Notes under the pieces: generated by a model | What the model saw: only the letters and a program-made list of their open reading frames with translations | What the model was told of the DNA's origin: nothing | Databases searched by the model: none | NCBI RefSeq assembly: GCF_045277565.1 | Contig: NZ_CP123584.1 | Location: 4,340,001-4,404,000, forward strand | Origin: Aliisedimentitalea scapharcae | GTDB taxonomy: Bacteria > Pseudomonadota > Alphaproteobacteria > Rhodobacterales > Rhodobacteraceae | Reading direction: 5' to 3' | DNA: 64,000 nucleotides | Shown here: positions 44,945-54,104 of the stretch, piece after piece | Position numbering within the stretch: position 1 is the first letter of the stretch | Layout of the letters: every line of letters begins with the position of its first letter | Position numbers and translations under genes: made by a program

Positions 44945-45859
44945 TTACCCGGAAAACACATCCGTACCAAAAATCCGTCGTGCAACCGCATCCGGGTCCA
45001 CCGGCAATTCCAGACAGACCCCTTCGGCACGCAATCGCTCCAGACGCGACTGATCCACCCCGTGCAGATCAGCATGCAAGGCTCTCAGCCGATCCTCGGC
45101 TTCCGGCTCCTGCATGACTTCGGTGATCTTTGCAGACAATGGTACGGTGAACCCGCGTGACTGAATGCGCCAATCCAGCTTGGCCCGCCAAACATCGTAA
45201 TCCAGCCCGATATGATGCAACAACGCCAGGTCGGCCTGCGCCGCCACGATCTGTTCGGTCAAACCGCCCGGACGCTGGGCCCAATGCTGGCGCAACGTCA
45301 CCCCGTCCAAACCGCTGCGCACGAATGATTTGCCCTGTGAATGACCGATCAGCCCCTTGCGCCGGGGCCCAAAATATCCGGCACTCCCCTGATACACCCG
45401 CTTGGCCACGTCCCGCTCCATCGGAAGCCGATAGACCCGGCCCACATGATCCGGCGCGTCGACGATCTCGGCCGTCCCAACCCGAAACACATCCACCTCA
45501 GCTGGAAGATCACTCAGACAGGCGGCAATATCGCTGTCGGGCAAATACATGAACTCATCCGCATCGACATTCAAAAGCCAGTCACAGCCTTGCTGCTGAT
45601 AGATCCAGGTCAGCCCAACATTCTGTCGTTTGGTGAAACGTGTGTCCTGTGTCACACCCCGCGCCTGCCAGAATTCTGGTGTGCAGGGGATACAGGTCAT
45701 TTGGGGGTGGTCACCCAGGACCCCGATGGCGGGGTCCTGGGGATTATCAAACAACAGGGTCAGACCTGTGGCACCAGCATCCAGATACCAAGCCGCAAAC
45801 CGAAGCGTTTCGGCCAAAGGCTCGTTCAGGATTGCGCCGACATGCCAGGTCGCAGTCAA
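44945..45859 (-). CDS. Glycosyltransferase family 2-like protein inserted between rplA and rplJ
   Basis: 304 residues from TTG at 45859 (GGAG 8 nt upstream). It has a GT-A-like start (ATWHVGAILNEPLAETLRFAAW) and the metal-binding DxD at Asp99-Ala-Asp101 (LLNVDADEFMYL), a pattern of the Glyco_tranf_2_4 group. It has no membrane segment. It begins 15 nt after the rplA stop with no terminator between, so it is likely cotranscribed with rplK-rplA. rplA is normally followed directly by rplJ; this insertion separates them. The acceptor and donor are unknown. Confidence 0.75.
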   Translation of the reverse strand: MTATWHVGAILNEPLAETLRFAAWYLDAGATGLTLLFDNPQDPAIGVLGDHPQMTCIPCTPEFWQARGVTQDTRFTKRQNVGLTWIYQQQGCDWLLNVDADEFMYLPDSDIAACLSDLPAEVDVFRVGTAEIVDAPDHVGRVYRLPMERDVAKRVYQGSAGYFGPRRKGLIGHSQGKSFVRSGLDGVTLRQHWAQRPGGLTEQIVAAQADLALLHHIGLDYDVWRAKLDWRIQSRGFTVPLSAKITEVMQEPEAEDRLRALHADLHGVDQSRLERLRAEGVCLELPVDPDAVARRIFGTDVFSG

Positions 45860-45874
45860 ACCCTGCGCTCCGGC

Positions 45875-46573
45875 TTATTCGCCGGTTGCGTTTGCAACAT
45901 CAACGGTGATGCCCGGACCCATGGTCGAGCTCAGCGCGATTTTCTTCATGTAGGTGCCTTTGGCGCCCGACGGCTTGGCACGGGCCACAGCCGAAATGAA
46001 TGCGCGGATGTTCTCGATCAGCTTGGCTTCGTCGAACGACGCTTTGCCAACACCGGCGTGAACAACACCACCTTTTTCGGCCTTGAACTGGACTTCGCCG
46101 CCTTTGGCCGCTTCCACAGCTGCTTTGACGTCCATGGTCACGGTGCCAACCTTGGGGTTCGGCATCAGGTTGCGCGGGCCCAGGATTTTGCCCAGACGAC
46201 CAACGATGGGCATCATGTCCGGGGTTGCAATGCAACGATCGAAATCGATGTTGCCGCCCTGGATGGCTTCCATCAGGTCTTCTGCGCCGATGACATCTGC
46301 GCCGGCTTCCTTGGCTTCGTCTGCCTTGGGGCCACGTGCAAACACAGCAACGCGCATGGATTTGCCTGTGCCGTTGGGCAGGCCAACAACACCGCGGACC
46401 ATCTGGTCTGCGTGACGGGTGTCAACGCCCAGGTTCAGAGCCACTTCGACGGTTTCGTCGAATTTGGCAACTGCGCTGGCTTTGATCAGCGCGACGGCTT
46501 CTTCAACAGTCACGTTCTCTTTGCCTGCAAAGGCTTCGCGTGCTGCGCGGGTACGTTTTCCGAGCTTTGCCAT
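45875..46573 (-). CDS. rplA: 50S ribosomal protein L1
   Basis: 232 residues. Core [20 protein letters not shown], then [10 protein letters not shown]; the end [18 protein letters not shown] is complete. L1 forms the mobile stalk at the E site and represses its own operon in many bacteria. It begins 1 nt after rplK. Confidence 0.97.
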   Translation of the reverse strand: MAKLGKRTRAAREAFAGKENVTVEEAVALIKASAVAKFDETVEVALNLGVDTRHADQMVRGVVGLPNGTGKSMRVAVFARGPKADEAKEAGADVIGAEDLMEAIQGGNIDFDRCIATPDMMPIVGRLGKILGPRNLMPNPKVGTVTMDVKAAVEAAKGGEVQFKAEKGGVVHAGVGKASFDEAKLIENIRAFISAVARAKPSGAKGTYMKKIALSSTMGPGITVDVANATGE

Positions 46574-46574
46574 C

Positions 46575-47000
46575 TTACTTCACCTCGATGCCCATGGAGC
46601 GGGCCGAACCCAGAATGATCTGCATCGCCGCTTCAACGTCATTGGCGTTCAGGTCGGTCATTTTCGCTTCTGCGATTTCCTTGACCTGAGCAACGGTCAC
46701 GGTGCCGGCGGTCTCACGACCAGGGTTGTTGGCACCCGACTTCAGCTTGGCAGCCTTCTTCAGGTAATAAGACGCAGGCGGCGTCTTGATTTCCATGGTG
46801 AAGGATTTGTCCTGGTAATAGGAAATCACGGTCGGGCAAGGTGCGCCAACTTCCATGTCTGCGGTCTTGGCGTTGAACGCCTTGCAGAATTCCATGATGT
46901 TGATGCCGCGCTGACCCAGCGCAGGACCCACTGGCGGGGACGGGTTTGCCTTACCGGCAGGAACCTGAAGCTTCAGGCTCCCTACGAGCTTCTTGGCCAT
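46575..47000 (-). CDS. rplK: 50S ribosomal protein L11
   Basis: 141 residues from ATG at 47000 (GAGAAGG upstream). It has the proline-rich N-domain [19 protein letters not shown] and the rRNA-binding C-domain. It works in the factor-binding centre and the stringent response. The frame to 47048 is leader. Confidence 0.97.
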   Translation of the reverse strand: MAKKLVGSLKLQVPAGKANPSPPVGPALGQRGINIMEFCKAFNAKTADMEVGAPCPTVISYYQDKSFTMEIKTPPASYYLKKAAKLKSGANNPGRETAGTVTVAQVKEIAEAKMTDLNANDVEAAMQIILGSARSMGIEVK

Positions 47001-47114
47001 TGGCCTTCTCCTTTGCAACACCCCTGGGACGCGTCCCTCGGGGTTCATGTTGTGTGGTCTGGGTCACGTATCGCGATACGCTTGCCTCCCACAATGAAAC
47101 GACGTCTTCACGCC

Positions 47115-47138
47115 GTAGGGTGCGTGCTGGCACGCACC
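47115..47138. repeat. Single-hairpin copy C of the GGTGCGTG/CACGCACC family
   Basis: GTAG then GGTGCGTG-CTGG-CACGCACC (47119-47138), between nusG and rplK. It matches one half of the double elements at 14035 and 28802. Confidence 0.78.
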
Positions 47139-47144
47139 GTTCGC

Positions 47145-47678
47145 TCAGATCTGTTTGTTGACCTGAGTGAAATCCAGTTCGACCGGGGTTTCCCGGCCAA
47201 AGATCGACACCGTCACCTTGAGCTTCTGGTTGTCGTCGTCGACCTCTTCGACCATGCCGTCGAAATCTTCGAACGGACCGTCATTGACCTTGACGCGTTC
47301 ACCAATCTCAAAGCTGATGAGCGTCCGCGGTGCGTCTTCACCTTCCTGAACACGGTTCAGGATCTGGTTCACCTCGGCATCACGCATCGGCATCGGGCGG
47401 CCCTGGGGACCCAGAAACCCGGTGACGCGGTTGATCGAGTTGATCAGGTGATAGCCCTGGTCGGACATTTCCATGTGCACCAAAACATACCCCGGCATGA
47501 ACCGGCGCTCGGTGGTGACCTTCTTGCCGCGGCGCACTTCGATCACTTCTTCGGTCGGCACCAGAACTTCGTCGATCTCATCCTCGAGACCCTGTTCGGC
47601 AACCGAGGTGCGGATCTGCTCTGCGATCTTCTTCTCGAAATTCGAGAGAACGCTGACCGAATACCATCGTTTCGCCAT
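47145..47678 (-). CDS. nusG: Transcription elongation/antitermination factor NusG
   Basis: 177 residues from [23 protein letters not shown] domain ([17 protein letters not shown]) followed by the KOW domain ([16 protein letters not shown]). It links RNA polymerase with Rho or the ribosome. The frame to 47726 is not supported by a ribosome site. It sits 219 nt after secE and 144 nt before rplK. Confidence 0.97.
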   Translation of the reverse strand: MAKRWYSVSVLSNFEKKIAEQIRTSVAEQGLEDEIDEVLVPTEEVIEVRRGKKVTTERRFMPGYVLVHMEMSDQGYHLINSINRVTGFLGPQGRPMPMRDAEVNQILNRVQEGEDAPRTLISFEIGERVKVNDGPFEDFDGMVEEVDDDNQKLKVTVSIFGRETPVELDFTQVNKQI

Positions 47679-47897
47679 GAACCTGCCGTCCTTGTATTGC
47701 CCGACGCGCATCAATCTCGGCGTCATTTGCGTAAGTCATTTCGTTGCGGTGTTCCGCTGCGACCCGGAACAAAAAGCGGCGCGCAACACGAATCGCCGCA
47801 CGCCCATCCAGAGTCAGCCAGTCACCTAACCGGCATTGCCGACCAAATCAAGGGGGGCATAGGATCAACCGTCCGTCGCAAACGCACGATCCCGGAA

Positions 47898-48095
47898 TTA
47901 GCCGAAATAGCTCAGAACACCCGTCAGGCCAGCTTTGATCAGCACATCGACCAAGGCAAAGAAAATCGCCGTCAACGCCGCCATCAGGAACACCATGACC
48001 GTGGTCAATAGCACCTCACGACGAGTCGGCCAAACGACCTTGGAGACCTCGGCGCGGACTTGCTGAACAAACTGAACTGGATTGGTGGTGGCCAT
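47898..48095 (-). CDS. secE: Preprotein translocase subunit SecE
   Basis: 65 residues from MATTNPVQFVQQVRAEVSKV. It has the conserved SecE segment VVWPTRREVLLTT and one membrane span (VFLMAALTAIFFALVDVL), the short form usual in alphaproteobacteria. Part of SecYEG. tRNA-Trp, often just upstream of secE, is displaced here. Confidence 0.95.
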   Translation of the reverse strand: MATTNPVQFVQQVRAEVSKVVWPTRREVLLTTVMVFLMAALTAIFFALVDVLIKAGLTGVLSYFG

Positions 48096-48131
48096 GTGGC
48101 TCTCGTTTCTTTGGGTATGTCGACAACAGGG

Positions 48132-48160
48132 CACATAACCGGGCCGACCGGCATTTTCAA
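48132..48160 (-). promoter_or_regulatory. Possible secE promoter
   Basis: Minus strand: TTGAAA (48155-48160), 17-nt spacer, TATGTG (48132-48137), overlapping the stop of the MFS gene; leader of about 30 nt. -35 matches 5/6, -10 weaker. Confidence 0.4.
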
Positions 48161-49377
48161 GACCGCTTTGGCGCACAGTCGATCATATCGCCGACACCGG
48201 GGCGCAAACGCATCACCGCACATGCGGCCAGCAACCCGCCCAGTGACACCAACAGCATCAGAACAAACAACACCAAAACCGACCCACCCGGAGGCAAGAG
48301 GGCGGCCGCCATCCCGGCAAAGGCCGCTCCGCCTGCCACCATCAGCGCTCCGCTCAATCCCGACGCGCTCCCGGCCAGCCGCGGATTCACCGACATGACC
48401 CCGGCCGTCGCCGCGGGCAGCGTCAAACCGTTGCCGATCCCGACCCCGACAACCGGCACAAAGAATCCCAACGCAGACGGCCCCACCAACAGATACCAAA
48501 ACAGACCCGCCGCCATCGCGCTACAGGCAACGACCCGCCCTGCAATCATCAATCCCGTCGGGCCCCAGCGACGGTTCAACCGACCCGACAGGAAACTGCC
48601 GAACATGAAACCACCCGAGATCGACCCCATGCCGACGCCCACAGCCACCGGGGACAACCCAAAAATCTCTGCGGCCACCAACGGTCCGCCTCCCAGGAAT
48701 GCATAAAACGCCCCAACCGAGAACGTCAGACACAGCGCATAGGACCAGAAAACAGGGGACGCGATCAGCGTCGGATACGCCGAAAACTGTGCGGCAAAGG
48801 TGCCAATCGGTTTGGAATTCGTTTCACCCAGATCAACCCAGCACAGACAGAACATGGCCGCTCCCGCACCTGCCAGCACAACAAATCCCGACCGCCAACC
48901 GAACGCCACGTCCAGCGCGCCGCCCAACGCAGGCCCCAGCATCGGGGCCACCGCCATGACCATCGCCACCAGACCGATCAGACGCACCGCTTCCTGTTCA
49001 GGGGCCATGTCCCGGATCACCGCGCGGGACAGAACTGCCCCGGAAATAATCCCGCCCTGCAACAGCCGAAAGGCCAGAAACACCCGAATATCCTCGGCCC
49101 ACACACATCCCAGCGAGGCCAGCGTGAAAACGGCCAGCGCCCCCAACAGAATCGGCCTGCGCCCATATCGGTCCGACAACGGTCCCAGAACCAGTTGCAA
49201 GACGGCAGACACCAACATGAACCCGGACACCGCCAGATTCATCACCGAATACTCCACGCCAAATTCCAATGCCATCTCTGGCAAGGACGGGAGGAACAGG
49301 TTGAGCGACAATACGGCCAGCGCTGTCATCAGAATAAGTGTTGCCAGATGCGGTGGCGACCGAAAGGCAGAAGTCAT
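48157..49377 (-). CDS. MFS multidrug efflux transporter, Bcr/CflA-like
   Basis: 406 residues, about 12 membrane segments. It has the MFS loop motif GPLSDRYGRRP (about residues 65-75) and Bcr/CflA-type features such as FRLLQGGIISGAVLSRAVIRDM. Proton-driven export of drugs or metabolites is the expected role. The ATG at 49377 is close to a change of coding character. It lies upstream of secE on the same strand, with no terminator between, only the possible secE promoter. Confidence 0.85.
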   Translation of the reverse strand: MTSAFRSPPHLATLILMTALAVLSLNLFLPSLPEMALEFGVEYSVMNLAVSGFMLVSAVLQLVLGPLSDRYGRRPILLGALAVFTLASLGCVWAEDIRVFLAFRLLQGGIISGAVLSRAVIRDMAPEQEAVRLIGLVAMVMAVAPMLGPALGGALDVAFGWRSGFVVLAGAGAAMFCLCWVDLGETNSKPIGTFAAQFSAYPTLIASPVFWSYALCLTFSVGAFYAFLGGGPLVAAEIFGLSPVAVGVGMGSISGGFMFGSFLSGRLNRRWGPTGLMIAGRVVACSAMAAGLFWYLLVGPSALGFFVPVVGVGIGNGLTLPAATAGVMSVNPRLAGSASGLSGALMVAGGAAFAGMAAALLPPGGSVLVLFVLMLLVSLGGLLAACAVMRLRPGVGDMIDCAPKRS

Positions 49378-49619
49378 ACAGGTGCTTTCTGTGCATGTCC
49401 CTTAAATCGCTAACAGGTTCACCGCGCGGGGCTAAGATAGCGCAGGCAGTCGCTGACGTATTTCACGGAAGTTTATTGTAACACAGCTCTTGCCTTTTGA
49501 ACCGGACCCGGCTGCCCCGCCCAGCGCACCATCATACAGAGGTTCCAAGGCTCAAGCCTGCGACACACATGCAGGATCAGTCAACGCACGTTTGACAGCC
49601 AGGGACAGGCGCACCGTAT

Positions 49620-50336
49620 TTACTGCTTTCTGGGGGCCTTTTCGATCGCGTCCACGGGAAATCCCGCCGCGATGTCCGCCTTGTCCGTGATCTCATCCAG
49701 CGACGCCTCCAGGCTGAGCCGCAGCTGTTCCATCTGGTCTTCGCTGGGTTTGCGCGGCACCGGATCCGTCCATTCCTGACATATCAGCACGCCACGCGAC
49801 CAGGGTTTGGGCAACATCTGCCTGTCCCAGGTCGGCAGACGGAACACCCGATGTTCGGCAAAGGCCACCGTGAACACCCGGCACCCGGTCATGCGCGCCC
49901 AGACCAGCGGTACGGTTGACGACACCCGCGCCGGACCTCGCGGCCCATCCGCCGCAATCCCGATCGAGCTCCCCTCCTTGACCAGCCGCAACACCTCACG
50001 CGACAGGGCGACGTGTCGTTTGTGGCTGGACATCGGTATCGTTTCAAACCCCAACCGCACCAGGATCTGCCCCGCCAGACGCCCGGCCCGCGCAGCAGAG
50101 GTCAAGGCGCAGATTCGGCCCAGGGATGTATCAAACAGAAAGGGGGCCATGATCAGCCGCTGATGCCACAGCACAAAGATCACCGGCTCGCCATTTCGCA
50201 CACAATCATCCATCGCGTCGAAGCCGCTGCGCTCCCATGTCGAGGTGCGGTAAGCGAATCGCACATAGGACGTGATCAACGCCTGAATGCTGTTGTTGAA
50301 CCACGCGCTATCCGCGATCCTTTTCCTCAAACTCAC
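49620..50336 (-). CDS. DUF374 lysophospholipid acyltransferase-like protein
   Basis: 238 residues from GTG at 50336, with GAGG 9 nt upstream (VSLRKRIADSAWFNN); an ATG at 50369 in the same frame is possible. Motifs: VIFVLWHQRLIMAPF (His of the acyltransferase HX4D-like block), GIAADGPRGPARVSS (block III). DUF374 proteins are inner-membrane-associated and probably modify lipids such as a lipid A or ornithine-lipid precursor; the substrate is not known. Divergent from tRNA-Trp. Confidence 0.8.
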   Translation of the reverse strand: MSLRKRIADSAWFNNSIQALITSYVRFAYRTSTWERSGFDAMDDCVRNGEPVIFVLWHQRLIMAPFLFDTSLGRICALTSAARAGRLAGQILVRLGFETIPMSSHKRHVALSREVLRLVKEGSSIGIAADGPRGPARVSSTVPLVWARMTGCRVFTVAFAEHRVFRLPTWDRQMLPKPWSRGVLICQEWTDPVPRKPSEDQMEQLRLSLEASLDEITDKADIAAGFPVDAIEKAPRKQ

Positions 50337-50483
50337 CAGCCTGTTCCTCTGATTGACGGCCTCTGTCATATCGCAAAGGCAAAGCTGCACAAGCCCCGAG
50401 CACAGAGTGTGCATTCTTGCCCCCCGAATATGCAATTCCCTCTTGTTTCTGCCTGCGCGCTGTCTTAGGAGAGGGCCCACTGC

Positions 50484-50559
50484 AGGGGTATAGCTCAGTT
50501 GGTAGAGCGACGGTCTCCAAAACCGTAGGTCTCGGGTTCGAACCCTGATGCCCCTGCCA
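50484..50559 (+). tRNA. tRNA-Trp (anticodon CCA), CCA end encoded
   Basis: 73-nt cloverleaf at 50484-50556 plus encoded CCA (50557-50559). Acceptor AGGGGTA pairs with TGCCCCT; D-arm has AGCTCAGTTGGTAGAGC; anticodon loop CTCCAAA has CCA; T-arm has GGTTCGAACC. It normally lies upstream of secE on its strand; here it is 2.4 kb away and in the opposite direction. Confidence 0.95.
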
Positions 50560-50588
50560 GTACCTCAAAATCAGACCAGCCCCCCAAA

Positions 50589-50713
50589 CAGATCACATAA
50601 CCTTTTGTCAGCCGACTCTCACCGTTTGTCAGCCGACTCTGGTGCAGCTGGGGTGCAGCTGACTCAGGCTTACCTGATTTGGGGCCCGCCTGATCTGGGG
50701 CCTATGTGATCTG
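50589..50713. mobile_element. MITE-like element next to tRNA-Trp: 11-bp inverted ends with inner tandem repeats
   Basis: Ends CAGATCACATA (50589-50599) and TATGTGATCTG (50703-50713) are exact inverted repeats. Inside are TTTGTCAGCCGACTCT twice (50604-50619, 50625-50640), GGTGCAGCTG twice (50641-50650, 50652-50661), and CCTGATTTGGGGCC/CCTGATCTGGGGCC (50673-50686, 50689-50702). It starts 30 nt after the tRNA CCA. Confidence 0.45.
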
Positions 50714-50744
50714 AACCCCACCAACCGGCGTATCTGTCATTCGA

Positions 50745-50772
50745 AAAAGACCGCCCAAAAGGGCGGTCTTTT
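50745..50772. terminator. Bidirectional terminator between tRNA-Trp and the M16 operon
   Basis: AAAAGACCGCCC (50745-50756) pairs with GGGCGGTCTTTT (50761-50772), loop AAAA. Strong on both strands. Confidence 0.9.
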
Positions 50773-50777
50773 CTGTT

Positions 50778-52100
50778 TTAATTGGTGGTGGTCTCCAACC
50801 CGTCGGGTCTTCCCACCACGACAAAATGCAAACCGTCGGGTTTCAACCATTCGCGCGCAACCCGTTTGATATCCTCCAACGAGACGGCATTGATCCGGTC
50901 ATTGCGAGTCGCGATGTAGTCGATCGGCAATCCCTGTATCTGCATCCCGACCATGATCCCTGCAATCTGGCCATTGCCATCGAATCGCAACGGATAGGCA
51001 CCGGTCAGATAGGTCTTGGCGTCCTCCAGCTCCTTGGGTGTCACCCCTTCGGTCGCCATATGTGTCCATTCATCATGGATCACCTTGATCGCCTCGGCGA
51101 CCTTGTCATTCGAAGACGCCACGCTGCCCATGTACAAGGATGCCAGATCCTTGGGCACCAGATAGGAATAGACCCCATAGGTCAGCCCGCGTTTTTCACG
51201 GACTTCGGTCATCAGACGGGATTCAAACGACCCGCCTCCCAAAATCTGGTTCATCACGTAAACGGCAAAGAAATCATCGTCATCGCGGTCAATACCCTGA
51301 TGGCCAAACATCACCGTGGATTGCGGGGTATCATAGTCGACCACTGTCACACCGCCAGGAATTGCAACCTCGGCTTTGACCGGGAACGCGACCCCGGTGT
51401 CCGGCAGATCGCCCAACAGGCGGTCCAACAGCTCTCCCAACTCTTCTGGCGTAATGTCACCGACGGCCGACACATACAGCCGGTCCCGGGCAAACACGGC
51501 CCGGTGCGCGGCGAACATGTCGTCACGGGTCAACGCGGACACGCTCTCGGTCGTGCCCTTGCCATCGGTTTCATAGGGATGATCCTCATAGGCGGCCTCG
51601 GCAAAGGTGCGCCCGGCGATGGCTCCGGGGTCTTTGGCGTCCGACTTCAGGCCGGACAGCACCTGCGCGCGCACCCGTTCCAACGCGTCTGGATCAAACC
51701 GGGGCTTCATCAGGGTATCGCGCAACAGGTCAACGGCCTGATCGCGGTTTTCGGTCAGGAACCGGGAAGACAGCGACATCGAATCGCTGCGGGCATCATG
51801 GGCGAACGACGCCGCAAGAGATTCCACCGCACGGGCATACTCCTGGGCGTTCAGGTCCCCCGACCCTTCCTCGAGCAGCCCGGACATCAGATAGATCGCC
51901 CCGCGTTTGCCCGGCGCATCCAGCGACGTCCCGCCGCGGAACCGCAATTCCAGCGCGGTAAAGGGAATTGAATGCTCTTCGACCAGCCAGGCCGTGATCC
52001 CGCCAGGCGACACGACTTCCTGGATCTTGATTTCGGCCTGCACTGGCAAGGCCAGGACAACAGCAACCGCGGTCGCCCAGATCAGACGCAGATGTTTCAT
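50778..52100 (-). CDS. M16-family protein without the catalytic motif (non-catalytic partner)
   Basis: 440 residues. Signal peptide MKHLRLIWATAVAVVLALPVQA, so periplasmic. It has two M16 domains, but where the catalytic HxxEH should lie it reads AIYLMSGLLEEGS, so it cannot bind zinc there. The C-terminal half keeps the GGGSFESRLMTEVREKRGLTYG segment common to inactive partners. It overlaps the catalytic subunit gene upstream by ATGA, so the two should form a complex, like mitochondrial-processing-type proteases with an active and an inactive subunit. Confidence 0.85.
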   Translation of the reverse strand: MKHLRLIWATAVAVVLALPVQAEIKIQEVVSPGGITAWLVEEHSIPFTALELRFRGGTSLDAPGKRGAIYLMSGLLEEGSGDLNAQEYARAVESLAASFAHDARSDSMSLSSRFLTENRDQAVDLLRDTLMKPRFDPDALERVRAQVLSGLKSDAKDPGAIAGRTFAEAAYEDHPYETDGKGTTESVSALTRDDMFAAHRAVFARDRLYVSAVGDITPEELGELLDRLLGDLPDTGVAFPVKAEVAIPGGVTVVDYDTPQSTVMFGHQGIDRDDDDFFAVYVMNQILGGGSFESRLMTEVREKRGLTYGVYSYLVPKDLASLYMGSVASSNDKVAEAIKVIHDEWTHMATEGVTPKELEDAKTYLTGAYPLRFDGNGQIAGIMVGMQIQGLPIDYIATRNDRINAVSLEDIKRVAREWLKPDGLHFVVVGRPDGLETTTN

Positions 52101-53440
52101 TGGGTCTTCTCCTCATCCCGCATCAACCATCCGGTGACGGACCGCTCCGGTTGGAACAGATCACGGGCTGCTGCGATAATTTCCTCGCCCGTAACGGCCT
52201 GCACGATATCCGGCCACTGCTGAACATCCTCGATCGTAAGTCCACTGGTCAGCGCCCGCCCATAGCGGTTGCCGATCCCGTCCACATTGTCCCGGGCATA
52301 GATTTCCGAAGCCCGCAATTGCAATTTGATCCGCTCCAGCTTCTCCTGATCCACGCCCTCCGCAATAAACCCGGCAACGGCCTGGTCCAGCGCGTCTTCG
52401 GCCTGCTGCAGACTCACCCCTTCGGCAGGAACAACAATCAAACCAAAACTGGTTTCGTCCAGGGCAACGCCATTGTAAAAGGCCCCGCTGTAGACGGCGG
52501 TCTGGGTTTCGAACTGCAATTTGTTGGTCAGATAAGACGTGGTCCCACCGCCCAAAAGTTTGGCCAGCAGAAACAGGGCGGCGGCCTCTTCCTGGTCACC
52601 GGCGTCGCGTTCAGGGGCCAGATAGGACCGATGCACATAGGGCTGCGCCACACGGGCATCGCGAAAGATCAAACGGCGTTCGGCCGTCTGGGGCGGTTCC
52701 TGCGCCCGGTACCGCTCGGGCAGCTCCGGATTGGCAGGGATCACGCCATAATACTGTTCGGCCAAGGCCCGCACCTGATCAGGATAGACATCTCCGGTCA
52801 CCACCAGAATTGCATTGTTGGGCGCGTAATAGGTTGAATAGAACGACAGCGCGTCGTCCATATCCAGCTCTTCCATCTCGTGACGCCACCCGATGATCGG
52901 CACCCCATAGCGGTGGTTCAGATATTGCGCGGCATTCAATTGTTCGCCAAACAACGCACGGGGATTGTTGTCGGTTCGCTGGTTGCGCTCTTCGAGAATA
53001 ACATCACGTTCGGTGACGATATCGGTTTCCGTCAGACGGATGTTGCGCATCCGGTCCGCTTCCATTCGCATCATCAATTCCAGACGATCCGCGGCAATGC
53101 GTTGATAATAAGCGGTGTAATCATAGCTGGTAAACGCATTGTCCCGCCCGCCATTGGCGGCCACGGTTGCCGACAATTCTCCGGCTTCCAATGTGTCCGT
53201 GGCCTTGAACAGCAGATGTTCCAGAAAATGAGCCACTCCGGATTGTCCCTTGGGTTCATCCGACGATCCGGCGCGATACCAGACCATGTGCTGCACGACC
53301 GGCGCGCGGTGATCTTCGACCACCACGACATCCATTCCGTTTTGCAACGTAAATGTTGTCACCGCTTCATCCGGGGCGGCTGATGACCCGGTGCCGATCC
53401 ACCCGAACAGGGCGGCGGCGCATACGATCCTGCGGATCAT
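52097..53440 (-). CDS. M16-family zinc protease (catalytic subunit)
   Basis: 447 residues from ATG at 53440 (GGAGG 7 nt upstream); the frame to 53512 is longer but less likely. An N-terminal signal peptide (MIRRIVCAAALFGWIGTG) is followed by the inverted zinc motif His71-Phe-Leu-Glu74-His75 and the distal Glu in TERDVILEERNQR. The second M16 domain (GGGTTSYLTNKLQFE) is complete. It probably degrades or processes short peptides in the periplasm. First gene of the pair. Confidence 0.9.
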   Translation of the reverse strand: MIRRIVCAAALFGWIGTGSSAAPDEAVTTFTLQNGMDVVVVEDHRAPVVQHMVWYRAGSSDEPKGQSGVAHFLEHLLFKATDTLEAGELSATVAANGGRDNAFTSYDYTAYYQRIAADRLELMMRMEADRMRNIRLTETDIVTERDVILEERNQRTDNNPRALFGEQLNAAQYLNHRYGVPIIGWRHEMEELDMDDALSFYSTYYAPNNAILVVTGDVYPDQVRALAEQYYGVIPANPELPERYRAQEPPQTAERRLIFRDARVAQPYVHRSYLAPERDAGDQEEAAALFLLAKLLGGGTTSYLTNKLQFETQTAVYSGAFYNGVALDETSFGLIVVPAEGVSLQQAEDALDQAVAGFIAEGVDQEKLERIKLQLRASEIYARDNVDGIGNRYGRALTSGLTIEDVQQWPDIVQAVTGEEIIAAARDLFQPERSVTGWLMRDEEKTQ

Positions 53441-53532
53441 GCATAGTCCTCCAATTGCGACATGCCTGTAACCTACGTCAGCCGTGGCCACAGACAAGAA
53501 GTCATATCGCAATTGTGAGGATATTGGCGGAT

Positions 53533-54051
53533 TTACAGGTCGCTTGGCGGAGCGGACGGTGTCCCAAACCCGGAGCGACGGAATTTCTCGGTCTCATTGA
53601 ACGGATTCAGCGACTCTTTGCGATAGGCCTGTGCATATCGGTCGACCGGGAACAGCTTGATCCGCCCCGTACGTCTGGCCCGTTTGCGATAGGCCGCATC
53701 TTCGGTCGCCAGCGAACTGCGCACACCCGGTTCAACGCCATACCGGCTCGCAGCCGTGACCAACGCCCCATCAGACCCCGGAATTGCCGCATTCGGGTCA
53801 AGCGCGCTGGAGCGTCCACCCAAGGCCGCAACCAGATCTGCCTTTGGCGTCGGATCGACCAGATTTCCGCCACCCGGCGTCGGCGCTGGCAAGGCACTGT
53901 AATTGGTTGGCGGCGTCAGGGGTTTGTTGGGCAGCACCATGAATTCATCCGGCCCCGGCCCATTCGGGCGCAGGTCACGCAATCCTTTTTGCGCACAGCC
54001 CGACACGGCAATGGCACCGACCAGTACAACGATAAATGGCGAGATCCGCAT
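53533..54051 (-). CDS. DUF3035 lipoprotein
   Basis: 172 residues from ATG at 54051 (AGGAG 9 nt upstream). Lipobox VSGC with Cys19 (MRISPFIVVLVGAIAVSGC). The mature part is Pro/Gly-rich, beginning AQKGLRDLRPNGPGPDEFMV and followed by PNKPLTPPTN, as in DUF3035 proteins of Rhodobacterales. Located between lspA and the M16 pair. The lipid-modified Cys makes LspA, the next gene, a likely processing enzyme for it. Exact role unknown. Confidence 0.85.
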   Translation of the reverse strand: MRISPFIVVLVGAIAVSGCAQKGLRDLRPNGPGPDEFMVLPNKPLTPPTNYSALPAPTPGGGNLVDPTPKADLVAALGGRSSALDPNAAIPGSDGALVTAASRYGVEPGVRSSLATEDAAYRKRARRTGRIKLFPVDRYAQAYRKESLNPFNETEKFRRSGFGTPSAPPSDL

Positions 54052-54104
54052 GGGCCCCAACTCCTGCCTATTTGCGAGGCTTTTAACCCATTTGAAACCA
54101 GAGG

